In this document: piece after piece, positions 54,641 through 63,763 of the stretch
Position numbering within the stretch: position 1 is the first letter of the stretch
Layout: every line of letters begins with the position of its first letter
Assembly (NCBI GenBank): GCA_946999645.1
Contig: CAMQDS010000005.1
Coordinates: 44,568-108,567 of the forward strand
Length of the DNA: 64,000 bases
DNA from: an uncultured Bacteroidales bacterium
Lineage (GTDB): Bacteria > Bacteroidota > Bacteroidia > Bacteroidales > UBA932
Direction: 5' to 3'
Program-made: the position numbers and the translations under genes
Notes under the pieces: model-generated
Database searches by the model: none
Told to the model about the DNA's origin: nothing
Seen by the model: the letters and a program-made list of their open reading frames with translations, nothing else

Positions 54641-55954
54641 ATGTAATTGCAAGGATAAAAGCATTGCAACTATACATACTCCCACAAACATTAATTCAAC
54701 TCTAACTGGACCCGATAAGACCAAGAAACTTTGTCCAGAAACAAAAGTAGATTCAGAAGATACTGAAGCAAGTATTTTGCCAGCAATTATTTTAAAGGTC
54801 ATTAGACCAAGATTTTGCACCCAATATATTAGTGCAAATGCAGTTCCCAAGACTTTTACGGGTACAATTCGAGGCACGGAAGGCCACATAGCAGCCGGAA
54901 CTAACGAATAACCGAAGCCTAACAATATCATACTGATATAACCGTAAATTGCAAAGCCTTGCGGAGCAAATGCAATCATAAGATGAGCAATAAGACATAA
55001 AGCGGCACCTACAATCATCCAGAGTGTCCCCTTTCCTACCTTATCTACAAGCAAACCGAAAATAGGAGCAAATACTACCGTTGCAAAAGGTAACATTGAT
55101 ACCATCCACGCAGATGTTTCCACAGGTATATCAAAACGTGGAATCAATATAGCCCCCGCAAATTTTTTAAATGACACAATGCTACTATAAAAGAAAACAC
55201 ATAGCAAAGCAGTCATTATAAATCTTCTATTTCCCAATAATTTAATAACATCTTGAAATCTGAAGGCATCACCATTATTTTCTCCAGAATATACATTCTT
55301 AAAACGAGAATCAATAATAATAAATACAAGCCACAGAATCAGACCTATAAGCAGGAAACCCAAACCGAACAAAGCCGGGGCAGCAGTATCAGATAAAGTA
55401 TAAATTTTCCCAGCAGGTTTTTCTTTCACCAATACTGGAGAAAAAACGAGAGCAAAGGCAGTACCAAGGCGTGCTATTGCAAGTTGAAGTCCCATGGCCA
55501 AAGCCATAGGACCATTTTCAAACCACCTTGCAATGGATCTTGTAACAGCCACTCCTGCAATCTCACTTCCAAGTCCAAACAACATACAACCTAAATATGC
55601 TATTTCTAAAGATATTGATGAGGAAAAGCCTCCCGTAAGAGCATAAACGACCATTGAAGCGCCTGCAATCATCATTCCCACAAAGACAGAGCCTGTAACC
55701 CTTACGCCCCATTTATCCAAGAGCATTCCACAAATTACAAGTCCCCCGAATACACAAATGACGGAATACCCGCTCGTATAAAGTCCATAATCGGCAGAGT
55801 TCCAACCAAGTTCAAGAATACCAGGCGTTTCAAAAAGGTGAGAAAGTGAAGAGAACATGTCGTCAAAAAAATACGAGGCAGCCATTGGCACTACTAAACA
55901 TGCCAGAACTATCCAACGTATATAGCGAGTATTACCTGTCCTCTCCCCTACCAT
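54620..55954 (-). CDS. Major facilitator superfamily transporter, gene 2 of pair
   Basis: The 444-residue protein has about 12 membrane helices, an MFS-type loop (LLDKWGVRVTGS after helix 2) and a central cytoplasmic loop. Substrate not predictable. It is similar in order and motifs to the upstream transporter and shares one base with its stop, so the pair is co-translated. Confidence 0.88.
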   Translation of the reverse strand: MVGERTGNTRYIRWIVLACLVVPMAASYFFDDMFSSLSHLFETPGILELGWNSADYGLYTSGYSVICVFGGLVICGMLLDKWGVRVTGSVFVGMMIAGASMVVYALTGGFSSSISLEIAYLGCMLFGLGSEIAGVAVTRSIARWFENGPMALAMGLQLAIARLGTAFALVFSPVLVKEKPAGKIYTLSDTAAPALFGLGFLLIGLILWLVFIIIDSRFKNVYSGENNGDAFRFQDVIKLLGNRRFIMTALLCVFFYSSIVSFKKFAGAILIPRFDIPVETSAWMVSMLPFATVVFAPIFGLLVDKVGKGTLWMIVGAALCLIAHLMIAFAPQGFAIYGYISMILLGFGYSLVPAAMWPSVPRIVPVKVLGTAFALIYWVQNLGLMTFKIIAGKILASVSSESTFVSGQSFLVLSGPVRVELMFVGVCIVAMLLSLQLHKNCRTI

Positions 55955-57381
55955 TATTTATCCTTCACAATATTAGGAAGTTCCAAACCCAGTCCTTGAC
56001 GTTTATCAAGCACCTTAAGATACAGAGCAATCAAAAGGGCAAGTATACCAAAACCAGCAAAAATTATAAGCGGAATTGTATAATTATAAGGTATAAATTC
56101 TGCCCCGGCTTCTTTCGCAGCAATAACTGCAGGATTATTTGCATTTACAGCGCTAAGAACACTTCCTATAAGCATTGGCACAAGACAAAGACCTATGTTC
56201 TGAACCCAGAAAATAAGGCAATATGCAGAACCTAAAATCTTTTCATCTATAATTTTAGGGACAGACGGCCAAAGTGAAGCAGGCACAAGTGAGAAACTTA
56301 TTCCGAGTACAACGATTGTTGCATATGCCAAAACATGACTATGAGTAATAGGGAGCAGAAATGCAAAGACCAAGTGACAAACAATCAACAATATAGCTCC
56401 AAAGATGAGCATAGATGCACCCCTACCCTTATTATCGAGATAATTTCCAAGGAATGGGGTTATTGCAGCAGCACCTACAGGGAACCACCTAAATATGTCA
56501 GAAGCCGCTTTTGCAGAAATACCGTCAAGATTACATTGCAACATATTTGCCCCATACCTTTGGAAAGGGAAAATTGCAGAATAATACAACACGCATAAAA
56601 GAGCAACCACCCAGAAACTTCTTGAAGTTAAAATTTTCTTTAAATCACTCAAATGAAATTCATCTTCAGTCCCATCATCTGAATATTTTCCTGCAGCAAC
56701 AAGTTCAGCATCAAACTTTCTATCCATTACAGAAAAAACAATAAAATTTATAAGACCAATAATCAGAAGAATAGCACAGAACAAAACAGGAGACTGAACA
56801 TTACCAAATTTTTCTGCAATAACTGGGCTGATAGAAAATATTGCGAAGACTCCTATCCTTGCAATAGCCATTTCAATTCCCATTGCAAGAGCCATTTCTT
56901 TACCCTTGAACCACTTTGCAATAGCTTTTGACACCGTGGTACCTGCCATTTCACAGCCGCAGCCAAAAATCATAAATCCCAAAGCAGCCATTTTAGCACT
57001 TCCTGGCATAGCCGTCCACCAACTGTCAAGCCATAAATTTAATGATGTAGTCTGAAACCAATCAGAAATACCGACATACTTTATGACAGCTCCGATTACC
57101 ATCATAGAAGCAGAAAGAGTTCCTGTAAAACGTACACCCATTTTATCAAGAATAATTCCTGCCAAAATCAAAAAACCACATACATTTAGTATATACTCTG
57201 CACTTGCATAAGTTCCAAAAGCACCCGGAGACCACCCACGTTGTTGTTCTATAAGTGATTGCAACGGAGAAAGAAGGTCTACGAACATATAGCCGAAAAA
57301 CATCATCAAGGCTATCAAAACAAGGGCAGTCCATCGTATTACGGGACTGTCATTCATAAATTTTCGGATAGTATCTGCCAT
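55954..57381 (-). CDS. Major facilitator superfamily transporter, gene 1 of pair
   Basis: The 475-residue protein has about 12 helices with the loop ILDKMGVRFTGTLSASM after helix 2. It is homologous to the following transporter across the whole length (for example LGISFSLVPASLWPSVPKI and LGFGYSLVPAAMWPSVPRI). It begins 166 bp from the divergent fimbrillin-like gene. Substrate unknown; two related pumps in one operon suggest a hetero-oligomer or two related substrates, an inference. Confidence 0.88.
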   Translation of the reverse strand: MADTIRKFMNDSPVIRWTALVLIALMMFFGYMFVDLLSPLQSLIEQQRGWSPGAFGTYASAEYILNVCGFLILAGIILDKMGVRFTGTLSASMMVIGAVIKYVGISDWFQTTSLNLWLDSWWTAMPGSAKMAALGFMIFGCGCEMAGTTVSKAIAKWFKGKEMALAMGIEMAIARIGVFAIFSISPVIAEKFGNVQSPVLFCAILLIIGLINFIVFSVMDRKFDAELVAAGKYSDDGTEDEFHLSDLKKILTSRSFWVVALLCVLYYSAIFPFQRYGANMLQCNLDGISAKAASDIFRWFPVGAAAITPFLGNYLDNKGRGASMLIFGAILLIVCHLVFAFLLPITHSHVLAYATIVVLGISFSLVPASLWPSVPKIIDEKILGSAYCLIFWVQNIGLCLVPMLIGSVLSAVNANNPAVIAAKEAGAEFIPYNYTIPLIIFAGFGILALLIALYLKVLDKRQGLGLELPNIVKDK

Positions 57382-57469
57382 ACCTGTATAAAAATTAATT
57401 CAAATAAGCCCCTAAGTTAGTAATAAAGAATTATTTTTCAATTTCTTGTTTTATATATACTTTTATTCA

Positions 57470-57477
57470 TATCTTTA
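57470..57477 (+). promoter_or_regulatory. -7-like box upstream of the fimbrillin-like operon
   Basis: TATCTTTA matches seven of eight bases of TAnnTTTG and is preceded after 21 bp by TTG at 57446-57448. The 5' leader to 57548 is about 65 bases and AT-rich, with a small AACTATT/AATAGTT dyad near 57507-57521. Confidence 0.5.
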
Positions 57478-57547
57478 CAGCAAGTGTGTGATTTTTATTT
57501 ATTTAAAACTATTTAATAGTTAAATCATATTAATTAAAAATAAAAAA

Positions 57548-58990
57548 ATGAAAAACTTAACTTGCCGTTTAATGGTTTTCCTTTCTATCATAACTGGTAT
57601 TGGAAGCCTATTATCGTGTAAAAGAGAGCCAGTAGTATCCTCTAATGAGCAGGTACCAACTTCTCAATTTACATTTTCATTTACCTTACCCCAGGGTGGT
57701 AACGTACTATATCCAAAGCTAAATACCAAAAGCGTACTTCATACCGAAGAAGAATGGAGTTTGGAATCTTTATGGTTATATGTCTTTGATGTTTCTACAG
57801 GTAATATAGTAGGAACACGTAAAGATATTAAGGGAGAACTTAGAAGAACGGCTGATGCTACATGGATTTACAAATACAATAGCGATCCAACAAAAATTGG
57901 GGTTTATCGCTTTGCATTCGTAGCAAATGAAGATGCTGGAGATGTTACAAACGAAACAGAACTCCAAAGCAAACTTGCAAGCAACATTATTTCTTCTGGA
58001 AAAAGTTCTCACGATTTACTAAATAAATTTGGAAGTGTTGAAGTTATACCTATGACTGGTTATGCCTATCAGGGTATAAAAAATGCTACGGATATTGCAA
58101 TTGCAGGTCCAGTACGTGGTGCCAAAGTTGATTTAACTCGTATAGTTGCAAGAATAGATATAGAAAGTATCAAAGTTCCTAACTTGATAATAAAGAAATT
58201 ATATATCGAAAATACCAATAGCAAATCACATCTTTTCCCTGAAATGGAAAACGGAAAGCCTACATACAAAGCTCCTTCCACAAGTGAAAAAGTCAGCAAC
58301 ATATCAGGATTTGCAGAAATTAATCCGACACAAGGAGTTACCTCTGGGAACAGCCTGAAAAAAGCGGCATACCTTTATGAAGGAAATCAACCCGAAGGCG
58401 GAAATATTTTAGATTATACTGCAGTAATTTTAGAAGGGACAATCGGTGGCAAGGCTGCTACTCTAAAAATTCCATTTACCAGATCAGACAAGGAAAATAT
58501 TCCTATCCATATTAAAAGGAATCATTTGTATAGGATAATGATTGGTGATGACACACCAGTTGCAGAAAATGCCAAGGTTAAATTTACCATAGAAGATACA
58601 CCTTGGAACGGAGTACTTATGAACGAATTATGGGAGCCTATAAGTTTTAGTTGTGTTATTAATGATGATAAACTTCGCTGGGATCTTATTGATAGAGTTC
58701 TTAAAGTAAAAGAGCCTAATATGTATTTGGAAAATCAGACCCCTCATATAATAGAGTTGATACCTCATATGAAAGAGCATGCTAAGTTTGAAATTAAGCC
58801 TGACAGCACTGATTGGATTACTTATAAGGTAGAGAATGAAAATAATACGACAAGAATTAAACTCTATCTTAAATCATATCTTTCTGAAAACCAAGAAAAT
58901 AAACAGGTTTTTACCATAAAAAGCCTTTCCGAATCAGGAGATGTTCTGGCTCAGGCATCATTAACAGTGATTCAGACAAATAATTTGTAA
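57548..58990 (+). CDS. Fimbrillin-like surface lipoprotein
   Basis: The 480-residue protein has a lipoprotein signal (Cys24 in SLLSC). Its N-terminal domain is typical of Mfa/FimA-like proteins: residues 70-115 with WSLESLWLYVFDVSTGNIVG and the FRFAFVAN-like VYRFAFVANED, and a second beta-rich domain with IPFTRSDKENIPIHIKRNHLYRIMI. Such proteins are exported as lipoproteins, then processed to assemble into fimbriae by a strand-exchange mechanism. It is followed after 20 bp by a related, longer gene, so it is likely a component of one fimbrial or surface structure. The assigned family is inferred from these motifs. Confidence 0.78.
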   Translation: MKNLTCRLMVFLSIITGIGSLLSCKREPVVSSNEQVPTSQFTFSFTLPQGGNVLYPKLNTKSVLHTEEEWSLESLWLYVFDVSTGNIVGTRKDIKGELRRTADATWIYKYNSDPTKIGVYRFAFVANEDAGDVTNETELQSKLASNIISSGKSSHDLLNKFGSVEVIPMTGYAYQGIKNATDIAIAGPVRGAKVDLTRIVARIDIESIKVPNLIIKKLYIENTNSKSHLFPEMENGKPTYKAPSTSEKVSNISGFAEINPTQGVTSGNSLKKAAYLYEGNQPEGGNILDYTAVILEGTIGGKAATLKIPFTRSDKENIPIHIKRNHLYRIMIGDDTPVAENAKVKFTIEDTPWNGVLMNELWEPISFSCVINDDKLRWDLIDRVLKVKEPNMYLENQTPHIIELIPHMKEHAKFEIKPDSTDWITYKVENENNTTRIKLYLKSYLSENQENKQVFTIKSLSESGDVLAQASLTVIQTNNL

Positions 58991-59010
58991 CACTCTAACA
59001 TAAGAATATC

Positions 59011-61302
59011 ATGAAATTAAATATAAAGAGCCTTTTATCCCTATCAGTAGCTGCAATTACATTGATTTTCACAGGGTGTACAAAGGACAACAATATAACA
59101 AATAAGGACTCGTCAAATATCGGGAACAGAGTTCGTTTTTCAATTTCAAATTTATCCACCAGAGCAACAGGAAGCGATGCCAATCCGACTCCCACTATTG
59201 CACTGGAGAGAGAAAAGCAGGTATCAAGCCTATATGCCGTAGTCTACAAAGAAAATGGACTTTATTTCAATACTATTGAATGTTTAAAAGAAAGTGGTAC
59301 TACAAACACATATTATTTTGATGTAAAAGCCAAAGGATTATATCAATTTCGCTTTGTAGCCAATCCAGATGAGGATCTTCTTAATAAACTCAAGAGTACT
59401 TCATCAGTAATAGGAGATTTGCAAGATATAGTTGTATCCAAATCTCCAGGAGAAGACAATAAGGCAAAGGATTTTGTTCTTGTATCAGATAAATTTGAAG
59501 CAACAGTTTCTGAGAATAAAACAGTAAATCTTAATTCATCTGTCAAATTAACAAGACTTTCTGCAAGATTCGACTTTTTAAATAGAGTTCCTGATTTAGA
59601 GATTACTAAAATAACCTTTGGCGGTAGAGTAACACAAAGTTACCTGTATGCCAGAACAGACATCTCAACCCTCAACGTAAGCAACGATAAAACCTATGAA
59701 GCAGCTCAAGGGCTTACAGGAAAGGTTTGTGAGGGAGTTATCTATGGTTATGAAAATCCTAGAATAAACAAAACATCCTTCACTATAGAAGGTACATACA
59801 AAGGAAAACCAATAGCTCCATACAATATTCCACTTACTAATATCGCCATAAAGAGAAACTATCTTTATACAATAGTTATCAATCCTTTAGGCGGAAATGT
59901 AGACCCAGGTACTCCTGATAATCCAAGTACTTCAGATATACTCAATTTAGATATAAAGGTACTCGATTGGAATATGGATGATGAAGAATTACATTTAAAG
60001 GAATTAGATACATACAGGGCTTTCTATGTAGATTATAGTGCCAATGTATCAAATGCCTCATTTATGGATTCTTTCTTGGTGGATTCTCCAAGTAGCATAT
60101 ATACAGTTACAAGCAAAGAAACTGATGTCTATATAAACGTGGGGGCTTATATGATTCCAGCTGTTTTGGAATTAGAAAACAATACGGTCAACGGTGTAAA
60201 ATTGGAAAAGACAGGGAAAGTACAAAGGAACGACGACGGAAAATATATTCAGAAATATAAACTTCATCTTCCTGCAATAAAGTTTTACGACCCACTTGCT
60301 GAATTTCAGGGACTTCCAGAAAGTAATTTCACTACTGTTAATCTTATAGCAAAATCTCAGACAAGTGAAGTAACACATAAGTTCACAGTGTTTCATGGTA
60401 GAATGAAAACCCCATTAGAGCATCTATCTGAATATCCTCTTGGTAAAATATGGAAGGATAATGCCGATCCGGCAAGGACTCCTAATCCAGAACTTGAACT
60501 TGCTTTCAACACAACATATGAAAATGATAAACAGTTCTATTTTAATCCATTTTATGCAACTCAGATACTAAGCAAACCAGGTGTCGTAATCAATGGAAAG
60601 ACATGGCACTTACCGGAATCAATATATGAGTGGTTCAGTGTTTTTGCTACTGACATAGGAACTGATAATGTAGAATCTCCAATATGTTCAAATGCCCCAG
60701 ACGTTACAGAACACATTAAGGAATGGGTGGTTTTGCCAAGGTTCCGTAGAGTTAAAGCCAATGGAAACGAATTTGAGAATGGCATTATACATACATATGC
60801 TGATTATGCTGTAAACAAAGACAATAGGAAAATCTTCTATGGTCTTAAATTCCAGGCATCAGACAATGCAAGAGGCACGGATGGAAGATTTCTTACGGCA
60901 TATCGTTACGAACGTAAGGGAACCTTTACTAAAAATAGCAAGACTTCACAGGTAATAGTAACTTCTCGTTATCTCGGCATAGGTTATAAAGGCAAAATCA
61001 GCGATATTGCAAACGAAGAATTTTGGAATAAAGACAATAGTGATGACGCTAAGAGGATTTTCCCTATGGCAGGAAGTTATGCCAAATGGGGTGGAAATGA
61101 TGAAGCTCAATCAGTAGGAGTGAAATTAATATGCTTGATTGAGAAAAAGGATAAATTAGCAAATAATAAGACACACATGTTCAGGTCTGCAATGTTTATT
61201 GGTAATGACAATATATATACAATATTATTTCGTTTATATCATATAGAAGAGCCATTTAATTACAATGCACCTGTAATTTACCTGTTCACCCACGAATTAT
61301 AA
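59011..61302 (+). CDS. Large fimbrillin-like lipoprotein with C-terminal lectin-like region
   Basis: The 763-residue protein has a lipoprotein signal (Cys23 in IFTGC) and an N-terminal fimbrillin-like half (about 30-310) with YQFRFVANPDED and IPLTNIAIKRNYLYTIVI, matching the preceding gene. The second half is longer, with KTWHLPESIYEWFSVFATD near residue 530 and a final domain (about 560-763) containing TDGRFLTAYRYERKG. The WHLPESIYEW motif is like the start of a C-type-lectin/FGE-like fold, so it may be a tip adhesin. It ends 20 bp before a terminator. Confidence 0.72.
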   Translation: MKLNIKSLLSLSVAAITLIFTGCTKDNNITNKDSSNIGNRVRFSISNLSTRATGSDANPTPTIALEREKQVSSLYAVVYKENGLYFNTIECLKESGTTNTYYFDVKAKGLYQFRFVANPDEDLLNKLKSTSSVIGDLQDIVVSKSPGEDNKAKDFVLVSDKFEATVSENKTVNLNSSVKLTRLSARFDFLNRVPDLEITKITFGGRVTQSYLYARTDISTLNVSNDKTYEAAQGLTGKVCEGVIYGYENPRINKTSFTIEGTYKGKPIAPYNIPLTNIAIKRNYLYTIVINPLGGNVDPGTPDNPSTSDILNLDIKVLDWNMDDEELHLKELDTYRAFYVDYSANVSNASFMDSFLVDSPSSIYTVTSKETDVYINVGAYMIPAVLELENNTVNGVKLEKTGKVQRNDDGKYIQKYKLHLPAIKFYDPLAEFQGLPESNFTTVNLIAKSQTSEVTHKFTVFHGRMKTPLEHLSEYPLGKIWKDNADPARTPNPELELAFNTTYENDKQFYFNPFYATQILSKPGVVINGKTWHLPESIYEWFSVFATDIGTDNVESPICSNAPDVTEHIKEWVVLPRFRRVKANGNEFENGIIHTYADYAVNKDNRKIFYGLKFQASDNARGTDGRFLTAYRYERKGTFTKNSKTSQVIVTSRYLGIGYKGKISDIANEEFWNKDNSDDAKRIFPMAGSYAKWGGNDEAQSVGVKLICLIEKKDKLANNKTHMFRSAMFIGNDNIYTILFRLYHIEEPFNYNAPVIYLFTHEL

Positions 61303-61322
61303 AATTTTATATTAACATATTG

Positions 61323-61360
61323 TACCCTCAAACTGCATTGCGTAGTCTGAGGGTATTTTT
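61323..61360 (+). terminator. Rho-independent terminator after the fimbrillin-like operon
   Basis: TACCCTCA (61323-61330) pairs with TGAGGGTA (61348-61355), plus an inner ACT/AGT after one mismatch, followed by five T. Confidence 0.85.
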
Positions 61361-61387
61361 ATAAAAAACAAATTCAAATAAAAACCT

Positions 61388-61395
61388 TATCTTAG
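61388..61395 (+). promoter_or_regulatory. Weak -7-like box of dxs
   Basis: TATCTTAG matches seven of eight bases of TAnnTTTG about 20 bp before the dxs start. No TTTG at the expected spacing. Confidence 0.35.
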
Positions 61396-61414
61396 CGGAA
61401 TTCATATAAAAACA

Positions 61415-63319
61415 ATGAGTAGTATTTTAGATAAGGTAAATTATCCTGAAGACATAAGAGGATTTGACATAGTACAACTTAAAGAGTTGTGCAGCGATAT
61501 AAGAAAATATATAATAGATTGCTGTTCAGTCAATCCTGGGCATTTAGGTTCAAGTCTTGGAGCCGTAGAACTGATAGTAGGACTACATTATGTCTATAAT
61601 ACCCCATATGATAAAATCATCTTTGACGTAGGACATCAGGCATATGCACACAAAATACTTACTGGACGTAAAGAAGCCTTTAAAAATAATAGAAAGGCTG
61701 GCGGCATAAGCGGGTTTCCCAAAAGAGATGAAAGCGAGTATGATGTGTTTGGAACAGGTCATTCATCCACCTCTATATCAGCAGCATTGGGTATAGCACA
61801 AGCTTCAGAAATACAAGGCATTGATAATAAAGTTATTGCTCTAATAGGAGATGGAGCCATGACTGGTGGAATGGCAATAGAGGGACTTAATAATGTAGGA
61901 GCATCCAAAAGTAATCTTTTAATAATTCTCAACGACAACAACCAGTCAATTGACAACAATATCGGTGCTGTACATGAATACTTACTCAAACTTACCACTG
62001 ATCCCACATACAATAAAATCAAAGGCAAAGTATGGAATAAGCTTGGAGAATCTTGGATACGTAATTTTATCCAAAAAATGACAAAAGATACAAAATCCAA
62101 TATTGTACGAAAATCGGGAGGGGCTTTGTTTGAAGCTCTCGGCATAAGATACTTCGGACCTATAGATGGTAATGATATAAGTCAGGTTATAGAAACACTT
62201 ATAAGGTTGAAAGACCTTAAAGGTCCTATGATTCTCCATGTACATACCGTTAAAGGGAAAGGTTATGCCCCTGCAGAAGCAAACCCGGTCATCTGGCATG
62301 CGCCTGGTAAATTCAATTCCACAACAGGAGAAAGAGTTAAAACAGGAGACAGTACTGACAAGTATCAAGATGTTTTCGGAAATGTACTCTTAGAACTTGC
62401 AAAACTCGATAAAAGAGTAGTTGGAATTACTCCTGCTATGGCAACAGGTTGCGGTATGAACTTGTTAGCCAAAGAAATGCCAGACAGATTTTACGATGTA
62501 GGCATAGAAGAAGAGCATGCAGTAACATTTTCAGCAGGACTTGCTGTGGGAGGCTTAAGGCCATTCTGTAATATTTATTCATCATTTTCACAACGTGCCT
62601 ACGACCAAATTATTCACGATGTAGCAATACAAAATCTGCCAGTAGTTCTATGCCTTGACAGAGGAGGAGTAGTAGGAGAAGATGGGGCAACACACCAAGG
62701 AAGTTTTGATTTAGCCGCATACAGGAGCATACCAAACGCCATAATTTCTTCACCAAAAGATGAAATCGAACTAAAAAATCTGATGTACAGCGGTTTATTT
62801 ACAGAAGGCGGTCCATACATAATAAGATACCCAAGGGGAAATGGAGAGGGAAAAAATTGGAGAAATTCTGAATATAGTAAAATAACAATAGGAACTGGTG
62901 AAAAATTATTAGACGGGAAAGAACTTGCAATAATTGCAATAGGACCTGTAGTTAATAGAGCCATAGAAGCAGCAAAAATATATATGCAAGAATACGGATC
63001 CATACCCGCAGTATACAATATGAGGTTTCTCAAACCAATCGACGAGAAGATATTAAAAGAAGTCACAGATAATTATCAGTCAATACTTACACTTGAAGAC
63101 GGCTGCATTAAAGGTGGCCTATTCGGAGAAATTTCTGAATACATAGCAAAAAACGAAAAGCAAATAAAAATAGACTGTGCAGGAATTCCAGATGTATTTA
63201 TTTCACACGACACTCAAGACGCACAAAGACATATATGCGGAATAGATACAGATAGTATTTTAAAAAAGATAGTTTCATTAATGGGAAAAAGTAAAAAAGT
63301 TTTGGATAATAAGAATTAA
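61415..63319 (+). CDS. dxs: 1-deoxy-D-xylulose-5-phosphate synthase
   Basis: The 634-residue protein has the thiamine-diphosphate motifs and transketolase order: HLGSSLGAVELIVGLHYVYN, GDGAMTGGMAIEGLNN (Mg-TPP) and EEHAVTFSAGLAVGG (catalytic Glu). It catalyses the first step of the MEP isoprenoid pathway from pyruvate and glyceraldehyde 3-phosphate. Length and motifs are normal. It ends 5 bp before the -7 box of the tRNA cluster. Confidence 0.97.
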   Translation: MSSILDKVNYPEDIRGFDIVQLKELCSDIRKYIIDCCSVNPGHLGSSLGAVELIVGLHYVYNTPYDKIIFDVGHQAYAHKILTGRKEAFKNNRKAGGISGFPKRDESEYDVFGTGHSSTSISAALGIAQASEIQGIDNKVIALIGDGAMTGGMAIEGLNNVGASKSNLLIILNDNNQSIDNNIGAVHEYLLKLTTDPTYNKIKGKVWNKLGESWIRNFIQKMTKDTKSNIVRKSGGALFEALGIRYFGPIDGNDISQVIETLIRLKDLKGPMILHVHTVKGKGYAPAEANPVIWHAPGKFNSTTGERVKTGDSTDKYQDVFGNVLLELAKLDKRVVGITPAMATGCGMNLLAKEMPDRFYDVGIEEEHAVTFSAGLAVGGLRPFCNIYSSFSQRAYDQIIHDVAIQNLPVVLCLDRGGVVGEDGATHQGSFDLAAYRSIPNAIISSPKDEIELKNLMYSGLFTEGGPYIIRYPRGNGEGKNWRNSEYSKITIGTGEKLLDGKELAIIAIGPVVNRAIEAAKIYMQEYGSIPAVYNMRFLKPIDEKILKEVTDNYQSILTLEDGCIKGGLFGEISEYIAKNEKQIKIDCAGIPDVFISHDTQDAQRHICGIDTDSILKKIVSLMGKSKKVLDNKN

Positions 63320-63331
63320 TATCTATCTTTG
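63301..63331 (+). promoter_or_regulatory. Strong Bacteroidetes-type promoter of the tRNA-tuf cluster
   Basis: TTTG at 63301-63304, exactly 19 bp, then TATCTTTG at 63324-63331 gives a full match to TTTG-N19-TAnnTTTG. The -33 element lies inside the end of dxs. Transcription would start near 63338, ahead of the four tRNAs and tuf. Confidence 0.85.
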
Positions 63332-63364
63332 CAATCCCCTTTCGAACTAAACAGAAAGGCAGCC

Positions 63365-63438
63365 GCCGATGTAGCTCAGTTGGCCAGAGCACGTGATTTG
63401 TAATCTCGGGGTCGTGGGTTCAAATCCCTCCATCGGCT
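63365..63438 (+). tRNA. tRNA-Thr (anticodon TGT)
   Basis: The 74-base sequence has acceptor GCCGATG/CATCGGC, an anticodon stem CGTGA/TCTCG with one T-T mismatch, loop TTTGTAA (anticodon TGT) and a TTCAA T-loop. No encoded CCA (bases after the discriminator T are CAA). Confidence 0.94.
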
Positions 63439-63476
63439 CAAGTTCCTTGAAATAGGAAATATACATATTAAAAATT

Positions 63477-63559
63477 GGGAGGATACCAAAGTGGCCAACT
63501 GGGGCAGACTGTAAATCTGCTGGTTTATACCTTCGGGGGTTCGAATCTCTCTCCTCCCA
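63477..63559 (+). tRNA. tRNA-Tyr (anticodon GTA)
   Basis: The 83-base sequence has acceptor GGGAGGA/TCCTCCC, anticodon loop with GTA, a long variable arm typical of bacterial tRNA-Tyr and a TTCGA T-loop. Confidence 0.95.
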
Positions 63560-63570
63560 CTTTTTGTGTC

Positions 63571-63643
63571 GCGGAAGTAGCTCAGTTGGTAGAGCATCAG
63601 CCTTCCAAGCTGAGGGTCGCGAGTTCGAACCTCGTTTTCCGCT
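63571..63643 (+). tRNA. tRNA-Gly (anticodon TCC)
   Basis: The 73-base sequence has acceptor GCGGAAG/TTTCCGC (one G-T pair), anticodon loop CTTCCAA (TCC) and TTCGA. It is followed by CCA at 63644-63646, the only tRNA here with CCA encoded. Confidence 0.95.
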
Positions 63644-63650
63644 CCACGTT

Positions 63651-63722
<72 letters not shown>

Positions 63723-63763
63723 CCGGTCTTGTTTTTAGATAACAATAATTTATACATAATATT

